64,000 bases of DNA from DATDAH01 sp963823495 (lineage in GTDB: Bacteria; Actinomycetota; Acidimicrobiia; Acidimicrobiales; DATDAH01), in contig CAWGLV010000001.1 in assembly GCA_963823495.1 (NCBI GenBank), positions 3,720,001-3,784,000 of the forward strand. The letters run 5' to 3'. The notes beneath the pieces were generated by a model, which worked only from the letters and a program-made list of their open reading frames with translations, was not told the DNA's origin and made no database searches. The position numbers and the translations under genes are program-made. Shown here piece by piece: positions 25,064 through 33,563 of the stretch (positions are counted from its first letter, which is position 1; each line of letters opens with the position of its first letter).

Positions 25064-25654
25064 GTGAGGCCGGAACTCGCGCCCGAACAGGTCGCCATGG
25101 CCGGTCATCAGGGCGACGAGGCCACCGTTCGCTCCGGCCTGGCGGCGCCGGACCCCCGGACCCGCGAGGTCGCGCTGGGCGCGCTGGCCCGACTCGGGGA
25201 CCTGGGGACCGCCGACCTCCGCGCCGGGCTCGGCGATCCCGTCGCCGCGGTCCGGCGCCGGGCCGCCGAGGAAGCCGGGCGGGCCTCCGGGGTGGCGGTC
25301 GACCTGCTCCCGCTCCTGACCGACCCGGACCCCGGCGTCGTGGAGGCCGCGGCCTGGGCCTGTGGGGAGCGCGATCCGGTGCCTCCGGGAACGGTGACCG
25401 CACTCAGCACCGTCGCCGTCGACCACGCCGATCCCCTGTGCCGTGAGGCCGCCGTCGCCGCGCTCGGCGCGATCGGCGACGACGCCGGCCTGGCGGCGAT
25501 CCTCGCCGCGACCAGCGACAAGCCCGCCGTGCGACGCCGCGCCGTCATCGCCCTGGCCCCCTTCGGGGGCCCGGACGTCGACACGGCCCTCCAGCGCGCG
25601 CTGGAGGACCGCGATCGACAGGTCCGGCAGGCCGCCGAGGACCTGCTGGGCTGA
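25064..25654 (+). CDS. HEAT-repeat protein
   Basis: A 196-residue Ala/Leu/Arg-rich protein built from about five HEAT/PBS-lyase-like helical repeats, for example PDPRTREVALGALARLGD, DPVAAVRRRAAEEAGRA and DKPAVRRRAVIALAPFG. Such scaffolds usually mediate protein-protein contacts; no catalytic residue is evident. The start is uncertain: GTG at 25064 is used, ATG at 25097 is possible. It is followed by a hairpin that probably terminates both this gene and the convergent livK. Confidence 0.8.
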   Translation: MRPELAPEQVAMAGHQGDEATVRSGLAAPDPRTREVALGALARLGDLGTADLRAGLGDPVAAVRRRAAEEAGRASGVAVDLLPLLTDPDPGVVEAAAWACGERDPVPPGTVTALSTVAVDHADPLCREAAVAALGAIGDDAGLAAILAATSDKPAVRRRAVIALAPFGGPDVDTALQRALEDRDRQVRQAAEDLLG

Positions 25655-25681
25655 GCCCGGCCGGTCCTCGGGGACCGGGCT
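25654..25681. terminator. Bidirectional hairpin between the HEAT-repeat gene and livK
   Basis: The inverted repeat CCGGTCC (25661-25667), loop TCGG, GGACCGG (25672-25678), extended by AGC/GCT on the outside, lies in the 25-bp gap between two convergent stops. It has no T-tract, as is common for terminators in high-GC actinobacteria. Confidence 0.6.
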
Positions 25682-27032
25682 AGGGCGTCAGCAGGCTGTC
25701 GGGGGTGACATCGGCGGTCGCGCCCTCGAAGTCCTCGGGCTCACCGAGGAACTCGTAGTACCCGAGGTCCTCGCTGTACTGCATGAGCTGGAGGACCTCG
25801 ATCGGGAACTTGTCCTCGAGGCTGGTGTTCAGCGCCATCCCGGGGATGATCAGCCCGGGCTCGAGGTTCTCCATGCTGAGGGCCTGCTCCATCACCGCGG
25901 GCCGCGTGAGCTCCGGGGCGGCGCTCAGCGTGTCGACCAGGAGGGCGCCCATCGTCCAGCCATAGGCCACGATCGTGTTCTCCAGGTCGATGTCGGGGCC
26001 GCCGTACTCGGCGCCCTTCTCGAGGAAGAGCGCCATGGCCTCGTTGTCGCTCCACTGCGGATCCCGGGGATCCATCAACGAGGTGATGCTGATGATGCCC
26101 TCGGCGGCACCGGGCTCGGCCAGGCCGACCAGCGTCGGCGAGGTGCAGGTCGAGGAGATGAAGATGGTGGGATCCCAGTTGGTGCCGTTGACGGCGTTCA
26201 GCGCGTTGGGGCACGCCAGCGCCGTGGTCCCCAGGACCACCGCATCGGCATCAGTGGCCGCCAGGCTCGTGACCTGCGAGGTGGTGTCGGGGTTGGACAC
26301 CTCGTAGGTCTCCTCGGCGACGACCTCGATGTCACTGCCCTCGATGGCCTGCTTGAACGTGTCGACGTAGGACTGGCCGAAGTCGTCGTTCTGGGTCAGC
26401 AGCGCGACCTGGGCCTCCGGGTCGTTCTCCTTGAGGTAGTCGGCGTAGAGCACGCCCTCCAGGGAGTACGAGGGGAACGAGCCGATGGTCCACGGATGCT
26501 CGGGGTCACCCCAGAAAGGCGAGCCCGTGCCCGCGAAGAGGTTCGGCACGCAGTCCTCGTCCAGGCTGTCCCAGATGGCCAGGTTGTTGGCCGTGCCGAT
26601 GACGTTGAAGAGGCCGAAGACCCCCTCCTCCTGCACCAGGCGTTGGGCGTTGGTCGCCGTGCGGCCCGCCTCGTAGCCGTCGTCGAGGGTGATCAGTTCG
26701 ATCTGGCGCCCGTCGATGCCGCCCAGCTCCTCGTTCACGTAGTCGAAGTACGCCTGGTACCCGGTCGAGATCTGGGCGAAAGCGGCGAAGGTCCCCGACT
26801 GCGGGAAGCTCGACCCGATCTTGATGGTGTCCTCGGTGACACCCTGGCTGAAGTCACCGTCGCACTCGTCGACGTGGAGGTACTCAGCCGCCTCGTCGCT
26901 GGTGTCCTCGGTGGCCGCCGCGTTGTCCTCGTTGCTACTCGAGTCCTCGCGCCCACCGCCGCACGCGGCGGCGATCAAGGCCAGGACCCCCAGCAGCGCT
27001 ACGAGCGCGCGTGAACGGTTGGATCGGATCAT
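25680..27032 (-). CDS. livK: Branched-chain amino-acid-type ABC transporter substrate-binding lipoprotein
   Basis: Periplasmic-binding-protein type I (LivJ/K-like) component of an importer, 450 residues. A lipoprotein signal ends at Cys24 (ALIAAACGGG), followed by a Ser/Asn/Asp/Glu linker and two lobes beginning with TIKIGSSFPQSGTFAAF. An AGGGGAG element in the leader precedes the ATG. It is the last gene of the livG-F-H-M-K set. Ligands of this family include branched-chain amino acids, amides, urea and aromatic acids, so the specificity is open; the catabolic genes nearby do not decide it. Confidence 0.93.
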   Translation of the reverse strand: MIRSNRSRALVALLGVLALIAAACGGGREDSSSNEDNAAATEDTSDEAAEYLHVDECDGDFSQGVTEDTIKIGSSFPQSGTFAAFAQISTGYQAYFDYVNEELGGIDGRQIELITLDDGYEAGRTATNAQRLVQEEGVFGLFNVIGTANNLAIWDSLDEDCVPNLFAGTGSPFWGDPEHPWTIGSFPSYSLEGVLYADYLKENDPEAQVALLTQNDDFGQSYVDTFKQAIEGSDIEVVAEETYEVSNPDTTSQVTSLAATDADAVVLGTTALACPNALNAVNGTNWDPTIFISSTCTSPTLVGLAEPGAAEGIISITSLMDPRDPQWSDNEAMALFLEKGAEYGGPDIDLENTIVAYGWTMGALLVDTLSAAPELTRPAVMEQALSMENLEPGLIIPGMALNTSLEDKFPIEVLQLMQYSEDLGYYEFLGEPEDFEGATADVTPDSLLTP

Positions 27033-27053
27033 CGTGTTTGCTCCCCTCAGAGC

Positions 27054-28133
27054 TCAGTCAGCAGCATTGCCCACCGTAGGCGACCCGTCCCCGTCAGGGG
27101 AATTGCCATCGGTGTCTTCCGCCAGGGTGATCTTGCGCCACTGGGAATCCCGGCCCAGCCGCCGCAGTGCGGCTGTCTCGAGGCGGTGGAGGCCGCCGAG
27201 GAAGCCGCTCGGCAACAACAGCATGAGGCCGATCAGCACGGCGCCGAAGATCACGCGGGAGAGCTCCGCGTTGACGTCCGAGGAGAACTCGGGCACGAAC
27301 ACGATGAACAGGGAACCGAGGACCGGGCCCAGGATGGTCGCGGCACCACCGATGACGAGCGCGGCGAGGAACTCGATGGACCGGGTGATGGTGAACTGGG
27401 CCGGGTCGACCCGATCCAGCACCGCAGTGTTCATCACGATGAGCGAACCGCCGAGGCCGGCGATCATCGCGCTGATGCCGAAGGTGATGACCTTGTAGAA
27501 CGCCAGGTTCACCCCGAGGACCGACGCGGCGGTCTCCCCGTCACGGATGGCGATGATCGCCCGACCCACCCGGCTGTGGATCAGGTTGCGCACCAGCAGG
27601 AAGGTGACGGCGGCGATGACCAACAACACGTAGAACTGCCATTGGTCCTCCTCCAGGCCGCTGGCCCATCCGGGCGGCTCGAAGTCGGGCACGCCGATCC
27701 CGGTGCTGCCACCGGTCACATCGGAGTACTTCTGGATGACGAGGGGGAAGAGCGTGGCCAGGGCGAGGGTCACCAGGGCCAGGTAGACCCCGCTGATCCG
27801 CAGGGCGGGCAGGCCCACGATGACCCCGATCACGAAGCACAGCGCCATCGCCACCGGAATCGTGGCCAGGTGGGCCCAGCCGTGGTCGGCGGTGAGGATC
27901 GCGGTCGTGTAGGCGCCGACGCCGAAGAAGGCGCCGTGGCCGATGGAGATCTGGCCGTTGAAGCCGGTCAGCAGGGCGAGGCCGAGCACGGCGACCGAGA
28001 TGGCGATCACATCGCTGAACTGGGCAACGCGGAAGGCCTCGAAGTACTGCGGGATGTAGACCACGACGGCAGCCAGCACCAAGGCCAGGGCACCGAGTCC
28101 CACTCGGCGTGGGCTGAGGACGAGTCGGCTCAT
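27054..28133 (-). CDS. livM: Branched-chain amino-acid-type ABC permease LivM
   Basis: A 359-residue inner-membrane permease with eight to ten hydrophobic helices and the family signatures GFNGQISIGHGAFFGVGAY and GLPALRISGVYLALVTLA. It has a soluble C-terminal tail of about 40 residues rich in acidic residues. Start at the ATG 28133; a GTG directly before is also possible. LivM pairs with LivH to form the membrane channel, with LivF and LivG as ATPases. It lies 55 bp downstream of livH and 21 bp upstream of livK. Confidence 0.95.
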   Translation of the reverse strand: MSRLVLSPRRVGLGALALVLAAVVVYIPQYFEAFRVAQFSDVIAISVAVLGLALLTGFNGQISIGHGAFFGVGAYTTAILTADHGWAHLATIPVAMALCFVIGVIVGLPALRISGVYLALVTLALATLFPLVIQKYSDVTGGSTGIGVPDFEPPGWASGLEEDQWQFYVLLVIAAVTFLLVRNLIHSRVGRAIIAIRDGETAASVLGVNLAFYKVITFGISAMIAGLGGSLIVMNTAVLDRVDPAQFTITRSIEFLAALVIGGAATILGPVLGSLFIVFVPEFSSDVNAELSRVIFGAVLIGLMLLLPSGFLGGLHRLETAALRRLGRDSQWRKITLAEDTDGNSPDGDGSPTVGNAAD

Positions 28134-28188
28134 CACGCTCGCCCCTCCTGCCGGCTGCGCCGGCGGGCCGCTCGGGCCCCCGCTCCGC

Positions 28189-29070
28189 TCATACGCGCGT
28201 GACCACCTTGCTGCCGAAGAGACCCTCGGGCCGCACGAGCAGGACGACCAGGATCAACAGGAACGCCGAGGCCAGCTCGAAGCCGTCGAAGAAGTCGATG
28301 TACTGACCGGCCAGGTTCTGGGTGACCCCGACGATGAGTCCCCCCACCACCGCCCCTAGCGGACTGTCGAACCCGCCCAGGGTGGCGGCGGCGAAGGCGT
28401 AGATGAGCACCCCCTGCATCAGGTTCAGGCTCAGGTTGAGCTGGGGTGCGGCCAGCGCCCCGGCCAGGGCGCCGAGCCCGGCGGCCAGGCCCCACCCCAT
28501 CATGAGGATGCGACCCACCGGGATGCCGACCAGCCGACTGGACTCGGGGTTGGAGGCCACGGCGCGCATGGCCAGGCCCACCTTCGTGTACTGGAACAGC
28601 AGGAAGAGCAGGCCCACCACCCCGAGGAGGATGGCCAGGATCCCGACCGTCTCCTGGGTGATGGTGACATCGCCGAAGGTGACCAGCGACTCGTTGGCGA
28701 AGATGCGGGGGAACACCCGGCCGTCGGTGCCGTAGATCCAACCCGCCAGCGCGTTCACGGCGATGAAGATGCCGATGGTCACGATGACGATGGCCAGGAC
28801 GTTGTCCCCACCGACGGGGCGGATGAGGGTCCGTTCGATCAGCGCTCCCCCGACCACCGAGATGGCCATCGCGACGAGGATGGCCACCACCACCGGTGCA
28901 CCCCAGTCGGTGAAGAGGAAGGCGACGAAGGTCGAGAACATGGCCATCTCACCCTGGGCGAAGTTCAGCAGTGAGGTGGACCGGAAGATGAGGACCAGGG
29001 CGAGGGCCAGCGCGGCATAGATGCACCCGCTCTGGATGCCGTTGACCACCTGGTTGAAGAACAGTTCCAC
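28189..29070 (-). CDS. livH: Branched-chain amino-acid-type ABC permease LivH
   Basis: A 293-residue permease with about eight transmembrane helices. The segments NGIQSGCIYAALALALVLIF and LNFAQGEMAMFS are typical of LivH. GTG start at 29070 with GGGAGG six bases upstream. It follows livF by 13 bp and precedes livM, consistent with a single polycistron for the transporter. Confidence 0.95.
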   Translation of the reverse strand: MELFFNQVVNGIQSGCIYAALALALVLIFRSTSLLNFAQGEMAMFSTFVAFLFTDWGAPVVVAILVAMAISVVGGALIERTLIRPVGGDNVLAIVIVTIGIFIAVNALAGWIYGTDGRVFPRIFANESLVTFGDVTITQETVGILAILLGVVGLLFLLFQYTKVGLAMRAVASNPESSRLVGIPVGRILMMGWGLAAGLGALAGALAAPQLNLSLNLMQGVLIYAFAAATLGGFDSPLGAVVGGLIVGVTQNLAGQYIDFFDGFELASAFLLILVVLLVRPEGLFGSKVVTRV

Positions 29071-29083
29071 TGGTCGCCTCCCT

Positions 29084-29794
29084 TCAGATCCCGAGGTACG
29101 CCTGGCGCACCGACTCGTCGGCCTGCAGTTCCGCGGCCGTCCCGCTGGCCACGATGGCCCCCGCCTCGAGCACGTAGCCCCGCTCGGCGATGCTGAGGGC
29201 CAGGTTGGCGTTCTGCTCGACGACCAGGAGGGCCATGCCCTCCTCCTGGTTGAGCGACTGCAGTTGGCGGAAGAGCTCCTGGGTCACCAACGGGGCGAGG
29301 CCGAGGGAGGGCTCGTCGAGCAGGAGCAGCCGCGGCCGGGACATGGCGGCGCGGGCGATGGCCAGCATCTGCTGCTCCCCACCGGACATCCCGCCGGCCA
29401 CCTGGTCGCGGCGCTCGCGGAGCCGCGGGAAGATCTCGTACCAGCGGTCACGGTCCGCCTCGATCTCGCCGTCCTTGCGGGCATAGGCGCCCAGGCGGAG
29501 GTTCTCCTCGACCGTGAGGTCGACGAAGGTGCCGCGGCCCTGGGGCACGTGGGCCAGGCCGAGGCGCACGATGTCCTCGGGCTTCTTCCCGCTGATCGAG
29601 GTCCCGTCGACCTCGATCAGCCCGCTGGTGTCGATCATCCCGCTCACGGCCCGGATGGTGGTGGTCTTGCCGGCGCCGTTCGCGCCGAGGATGACCACGG
29701 TCTCACCGGGGTCGACCGAGAAGCTCAGGCCCCGCAGGACCTGCACCGGCCCGTAGCCGGCCTCGAGGTCCCGGACCTCCAACAGGGCGGTCAC
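29084..29794 (-). CDS. livF: ABC transporter ATPase LivF
   Basis: A 236-residue ATPase. Walker A is GANGAGKTT near 35-43, the signature MSGGEQQ and Walker B LLLLDEPSLGL follow, and the H-loop region LLVVEQNANLAL replaces the usual His with Gln-Asn as is normal in LivF. The GTG start overlaps the livG stop (GTGA), which couples the two ATPases in equal amounts. It energises the LivH/LivM importer on the cytoplasmic side. Confidence 0.96.
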   Translation of the reverse strand: MTALLEVRDLEAGYGPVQVLRGLSFSVDPGETVVILGANGAGKTTTIRAVSGMIDTSGLIEVDGTSISGKKPEDIVRLGLAHVPQGRGTFVDLTVEENLRLGAYARKDGEIEADRDRWYEIFPRLRERRDQVAGGMSGGEQQMLAIARAAMSRPRLLLLDEPSLGLAPLVTQELFRQLQSLNQEEGMALLVVEQNANLALSIAERGYVLEAGAIVASGTAAELQADESVRQAYLGI

Positions 29795-30561
29795 GAGTTG
29801 CCCCCGCCGAGGTAGGCCTCGATGACCTCGGGGTCGTTGCGCACGGTGTCGGGGTCGCCCTCGGCGATCTTGGCTCCGTAGTCGAGCACGACGATCTTCT
29901 CGGAGATCCGCATCACCATCGCCATGTGGTGCTCGACCAGCAGGACGGTCAGGTTCCGGTGGTCGCGGACGTGACGCACCAGGTCGGCCAGTTCGTCGAC
30001 CTCGGCATGGGTCAGGCCCGTGGCCGGCTCGTCCAGCATGAGCATCGTCGGGTTCGAGGCCAGCGCCCGCGCCAGCTCGACCCGCTTGAGCGTTCCGTAC
30101 GGCAGGCCGGCGGCGGGACGCTCAGCGACGTGGGCGAGCTCCAGTTCCTCGAGCAGCGCGTCGGCCGTCTCCCGGCTGGCCTTCTCCTCCCTGACCGCCG
30201 TGGGCCACCGGAAGGTCGTGGACACGAAGCTCGACCGGGTGTCGGAGAACGCGCCCATCAGGACGTTCTCGCGCACCGAGAGCCCCGGGAACAACGCGAC
30301 GTTCTGGAACGTCCGGGCGATCCCGATCTGGGCGATCCGGTGGGGCGGCACGGCCAAGAGGTCCTGACCGGCGAAGGTGACCTTGCCCTCGGTCGGCTCG
30401 TAGAGCCGGCTGATCACGTTGAAGAGGGTGGTCTTCCCGGCGCCGTTGGGTCCGATGAGGGCGCACATCTCGCCCTCCTCCACGCCGAAGGTCAACCCGT
30501 TGAGCGCCACGACGCCGCCGAAGCGCACGCTGACCCCTTCGACCTTCAGCAGCTCCCCCAC
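29791..30561 (-). CDS. livG: ABC transporter ATPase LivG
   Basis: A 256-residue ATPase, first gene of the liv polycistron. Walker A GPNGAGKTT, a modified signature LPYGTLKRVELARAL, Walker B MLMLDEPATGL and the H-loop VLLVEHHM are visible. The C-terminal VIEAYLGGG is typical of LivG. GTG start at 30561. The 109 bp between it and mreB must hold the promoter for liv, though I cannot point to clear -10 and -35 elements. Confidence 0.96.
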   Translation of the reverse strand: MGELLKVEGVSVRFGGVVALNGLTFGVEEGEMCALIGPNGAGKTTLFNVISRLYEPTEGKVTFAGQDLLAVPPHRIAQIGIARTFQNVALFPGLSVRENVLMGAFSDTRSSFVSTTFRWPTAVREEKASRETADALLEELELAHVAERPAAGLPYGTLKRVELARALASNPTMLMLDEPATGLTHAEVDELADLVRHVRDHRNLTVLLVEHHMAMVMRISEKIVVLDYGAKIAEGDPDTVRNDPEVIEAYLGGGNS

Positions 30562-30670
30562 CAGCCGGGGACGTTAGCCGACTGCGCACTCCTCGTCGCC
30601 GCCGGCGCGGCTCCTGCTGCCCGGGGCAGCCATCGGCGGACGTCGAACGAGCTGCTGATCGGGCGATGGC

Positions 30671-31666
30671 CTACTCCATGAACATGACGCGGAGGGCGTC
30701 ATAGGACTCGATGCAGCGCCCGGCCCCGAGCACGACGCACTCCAGCGGGAGGTCCACCAGCTTGACCTGCACCTCGGTCTCGATGGTCAGGCGTTCCCGG
30801 AGGCCCCGGAGGATCCCGCCGCCGCCGACGAGGTGGATGCCGTTGACGATCAGGTCCTGGGCCAGGTCGGGCGGGGCTTCACCCAGGCAGGCCACGATCG
30901 AGTCGATGATCGTGGTGATCGGCTCCTCGAGGGCGCCGCGGACCTCCTCGGGCTGGAGCACGACGGTCTTGGGCAGACCCGACATCAGCTCGCGCCCGCG
31001 GACCTCGGCCCGGAACTCGTCGTCGGTCGGGAACGCCGAGCCCATGGCGATCTTGATCTTCTCGGCGGTCTGCTCGCCGATGGCAATGCCGTGCTCCTTG
31101 CGGATGTAGGTCTGGATGGCGGCGTCGAAGTCGAAGCTGCCCACGCGCACCGCCTTGAGGGACACGATCCCGCCGAGGGAGAGGATGGCGGACTCCGACG
31201 TGCCGCCACCGATGTCCACCACCATCGATCCCATGGGTTCGTTGATGGGCAACTCCGCGCCGATCGCCGCGGCCATCGGCTGCTCGATGAGCTGGCACTC
31301 CGCGGCTCCGGCCCGCCGAGCCGCTTCGGTGACGGCCCGCCGCTCGACGTGGGTGATCGCCGAGGGAACGCAGATCACCACACGAGGACGGTTGAACCGC
31401 GACACGCCGACCCGCTCGAGGACCAGGCGGATCATGCGTTGGGTGACGTCGAAGTCGGTGATGGCCCCGGCTCGTAGGGGGCGCACCGCGACGATGTGGC
31501 CGGGGGTGCGCCCGATCATCTGCCAGGCCTCGGTGCCCACCGCGAGCACGTCCTGGCTCTGGTTGTTCAAGGCGATGACCGAGGGCTCGTTGAGGACGAT
31601 GCCCTCCCCGCGCACGTAGACGAGGGTGTTGGCGGTCCCGAGGTCGATGGCGAGGTCGCGGGCCAA
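30671..31666 (-). CDS. mreB: MreB-like actin homologue
   Basis: A 331-residue bacterial actin that in other organisms guides lateral wall synthesis. The phosphate-1 loop DLGTANT (8-14), VVDIGGGTSE (phosphate 2) and the adenosine-site GGGGILRGL are intact. The start is an in-frame TTG with GGAGGG about eight bases upstream; the protein lacks the N-terminal amphipathic extension seen in many MreBs, so membrane attachment may differ. No mreC, mreD, pbp2 or rodA is adjacent; instead a small membrane protein gene precedes it 20 bp away. Confidence 0.93.
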   Translation of the reverse strand: MARDLAIDLGTANTLVYVRGEGIVLNEPSVIALNNQSQDVLAVGTEAWQMIGRTPGHIVAVRPLRAGAITDFDVTQRMIRLVLERVGVSRFNRPRVVICVPSAITHVERRAVTEAARRAGAAECQLIEQPMAAAIGAELPINEPMGSMVVDIGGGTSESAILSLGGIVSLKAVRVGSFDFDAAIQTYIRKEHGIAIGEQTAEKIKIAMGSAFPTDDEFRAEVRGRELMSGLPKTVVLQPEEVRGALEEPITTIIDSIVACLGEAPPDLAQDLIVNGIHLVGGGGILRGLRERLTIETEVQVKLVDLPLECVVLGAGRCIESYDALRVMFME

Positions 31667-31686
31667 GTCCTAGCCCTCCGGCTCGA

Positions 31687-31851
31687 TCACGGGGGCGGAG
31701 GCCGGTCGCGGGGCGAGAGGGCATCCATCTGCCGGTTGAACCCCGATACGCCGGAGTCCACCGAACGCGGCGCGCGCGACCGGGCCCACAGCACGGCGAT
31801 GCCCAGCGTTGCCACCACGACGGCGGCAAGGAGGAAGAGCAGGTTGGTCAC
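31687..31851 (-). CDS. Small single-pass membrane protein upstream of mreB
   Basis: A 54-residue frame starting at GTG 31851 and ending at TGA 31687-31689. Residues 3-22 form one hydrophobic helix (NLLFLLAAVVVATLGIAVLW), then a basic ARSRAPRS and a soluble tail ending in PPPP. It fills the gap between moaE and mreB and has the same codon bias as its neighbours. The start follows moaE's stop by 16 bp, so it may sit in one operon with moaE and mreB. A link with MreB is only positional. Confidence 0.6.
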   Translation of the reverse strand: MTNLLFLLAAVVVATLGIAVLWARSRAPRSVDSGVSGFNRQMDALSPRDRPPPP

Positions 31852-31867
31852 GTTCGCAGGTCTCCGG

Positions 31868-32338
31868 TCAGCGATCAGTGGTCACGTCGGTCAGCGCCCT
31901 GGAGTCGAGTCCCCAGCTCTCGCCTCCGGCCCAGGTCTCCCGCTTCCAGATGGGCGCGCTGTGCTTCAAGGTATCGATGCACCACCGGGCCGCCTCGAAC
32001 GCCTCGGTGCGGTGCGGGGAGGCGGCGGCCACCACGACCGACGCCTCGCCGATGGCCACCGGGCCCGTCCGGTGCAGGATGGCGAGACGGCCGAGGTCGG
32101 GCCACCGGCGTCGGGCCTCGTCGGCGATGGCCCGGAACCGGGGTTCGACCTGGCTCTCGTAGGCCTCGTACTCGAGACCGCTGACGTCCGGTCGGCCGTC
32201 GGCGTGGTCCCGCGCCGTGCCGGTGAAGGTCACCACGGCGCCACACGACGGCAGAACCGCCCAGTCGCCCACGGCGCCCACCGACAACACGTCGCCGGTC
32301 AGCCCCACCCAGGTGAGGTCATCAGGTCCGTCCAACAC
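31868..32338 (-). CDS. moaE: Molybdopterin synthase catalytic subunit MoaE
   Basis: The large subunit of MPT synthase, which with the thiocarboxylated MoaD converts precursor Z to molybdopterin. The 156 residues include GAVVTFTGTARDH, a conserved LEYEAYE and the catalytic KHSAPIWKRE near 130-140. I use the GTG at 32338; the much longer frame upstream is the shadow of the gene on the other strand. No moaD or other molybdenum cofactor gene is visible in the window, so the partner must be encoded elsewhere. It lies divergent from the HtrA-like gene, 88 bp apart. Confidence 0.9.
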   Translation of the reverse strand: MLDGPDDLTWVGLTGDVLSVGAVGDWAVLPSCGAVVTFTGTARDHADGRPDVSGLEYEAYESQVEPRFRAIADEARRRWPDLGRLAILHRTGPVAIGEASVVVAAASPHRTEAFEAARWCIDTLKHSAPIWKRETWAGGESWGLDSRALTDVTTDR

Positions 32339-32426
32339 GTCCCCCAGCCTACGGGGAGGTCCGACGGGGCGACTTCCCGACGGGGCGCGGCCACGGCGCG
32401 AGGGTGCGGTTCTACGCTGCGCAGCC

Positions 32427-33563
32427 GTGCCCGACGACGACGAGGTCCCGCCCGACCCGGGCTTCCGGCGCGCTCCGCTCCCCCCCGAGGACCGTCTCTG
32501 GCGCCACCCGTCCGAAGTGGCATCCCCGACCCCTCGCCCCGGACGGGTCCGGCTCGCGGGGGCACTGGGCGTCGCCGCCGGGGTCGGCGCCGGCCTCAGC
32601 CTCCTCGCCGCCTGGGGGTTCGGCGCCTTCGAGGGCCCCTCGGCCCCCGGCCCCGCCCGCGAGCGGGTCGCCACCTCGGCGAGCACCGTGTTCGTGGGGG
32701 CACCGGGCCCAGGCGACCTCGACGACCTGGCCGCAACGCTGGTCGCGGTCCGCGTGGACGATGTCCGGGGCACCGGGATCCTGCTCCATGACGACGGCCA
32801 CGTGCTGACCACCGCCGACCTCGTCGGGGACCGGACCGTCGTCACCGTGGCACCGCCCGGAGGGCCGACCATGGAGGCCGACGTGGTGGGCGTCGACGCC
32901 GCCACCGACGTGGCCGTGCTCTCGGCCGCCGGCCTGGACCGCCGTGGCGCGGTGCTGGGGGCGGCCGACGGGGTGGCCGTCGGCGACACCACCCGGGCGG
33001 TGACGCTCCAGGACCAGGAGTCCGCCCGGGTCCTCACCGGGATCGTCGCCAACCTCGCCGTCACCGTGAACCGCGACGACCAGGCGCCGCTCCACGGCCT
33101 CATCGGCACCGACATCGTCCCGAGAGGCCCGGTGGAGGGGGCCGCGCTGGTGGACGCCGCGGGGGCGGTCATCGGGTTGACGACGGCGGTGGGTGACACC
33201 GACGTGGTCCGGGCGGTGCCGATCGACCTCGCCCGCGTCGTGGCCGCCGACATCATCGCCACCGGGTCCGCCGACCACCCCTGGCTGGGCGTCGAGGGGC
33301 GCGACCTCGACGCCGTGGTGGCCGCCGACTGGGGCGTTCGAGGGGGCGCCACCCTGGTGACCGTGATCGACGGCGGTCCTGCGGGCACGGCGGGGCTCCG
33401 CCCCGACGACGTGGTCACCCAGGCCGGCGGTCGGGAGATCCGCTCGATGGGTGACCTGGTCACCCTGCTCCGCCACCTCGACCCCGGCGACGACCTCCGC
33501 ATCGGCTATCTCCGAGCGGGTGAGCACCGGTGGTGCGAGGCGACCCTTGGCCGGACCACCTAG
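32427..33563 (+). CDS. HtrA-like membrane protein with degenerate protease triad and PDZ domain
   Basis: A 378-residue protein with an N-terminal basic region, one transmembrane helix (about 42-64), a trypsin-like double barrel (about 95-270) and a PDZ domain (about 282-365, with WLGVEGRD and GLRPDDVVTQAGG). Aligned by eye to DegP/HtrA, the triad His is Asp131 (HVLTTADLV), Asp161 is kept (ATDVAVL) and the Ser in GNSGG is Glu237 (PRGPVEGAALVD). It is therefore probably proteolytically inactive and may serve as a sensor or chaperone-like protein. GTG start. Its stop shares CTAG with the convergent epimerase gene. Confidence 0.82.
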   Translation: MPDDDEVPPDPGFRRAPLPPEDRLWRHPSEVASPTPRPGRVRLAGALGVAAGVGAGLSLLAAWGFGAFEGPSAPGPARERVATSASTVFVGAPGPGDLDDLAATLVAVRVDDVRGTGILLHDDGHVLTTADLVGDRTVVTVAPPGGPTMEADVVGVDAATDVAVLSAAGLDRRGAVLGAADGVAVGDTTRAVTLQDQESARVLTGIVANLAVTVNRDDQAPLHGLIGTDIVPRGPVEGAALVDAAGAVIGLTTAVGDTDVVRAVPIDLARVVAADIIATGSADHPWLGVEGRDLDAVVAADWGVRGGATLVTVIDGGPAGTAGLRPDDVVTQAGGREIRSMGDLVTLLRHLDPGDDLRIGYLRAGEHRWCEATLGRTT

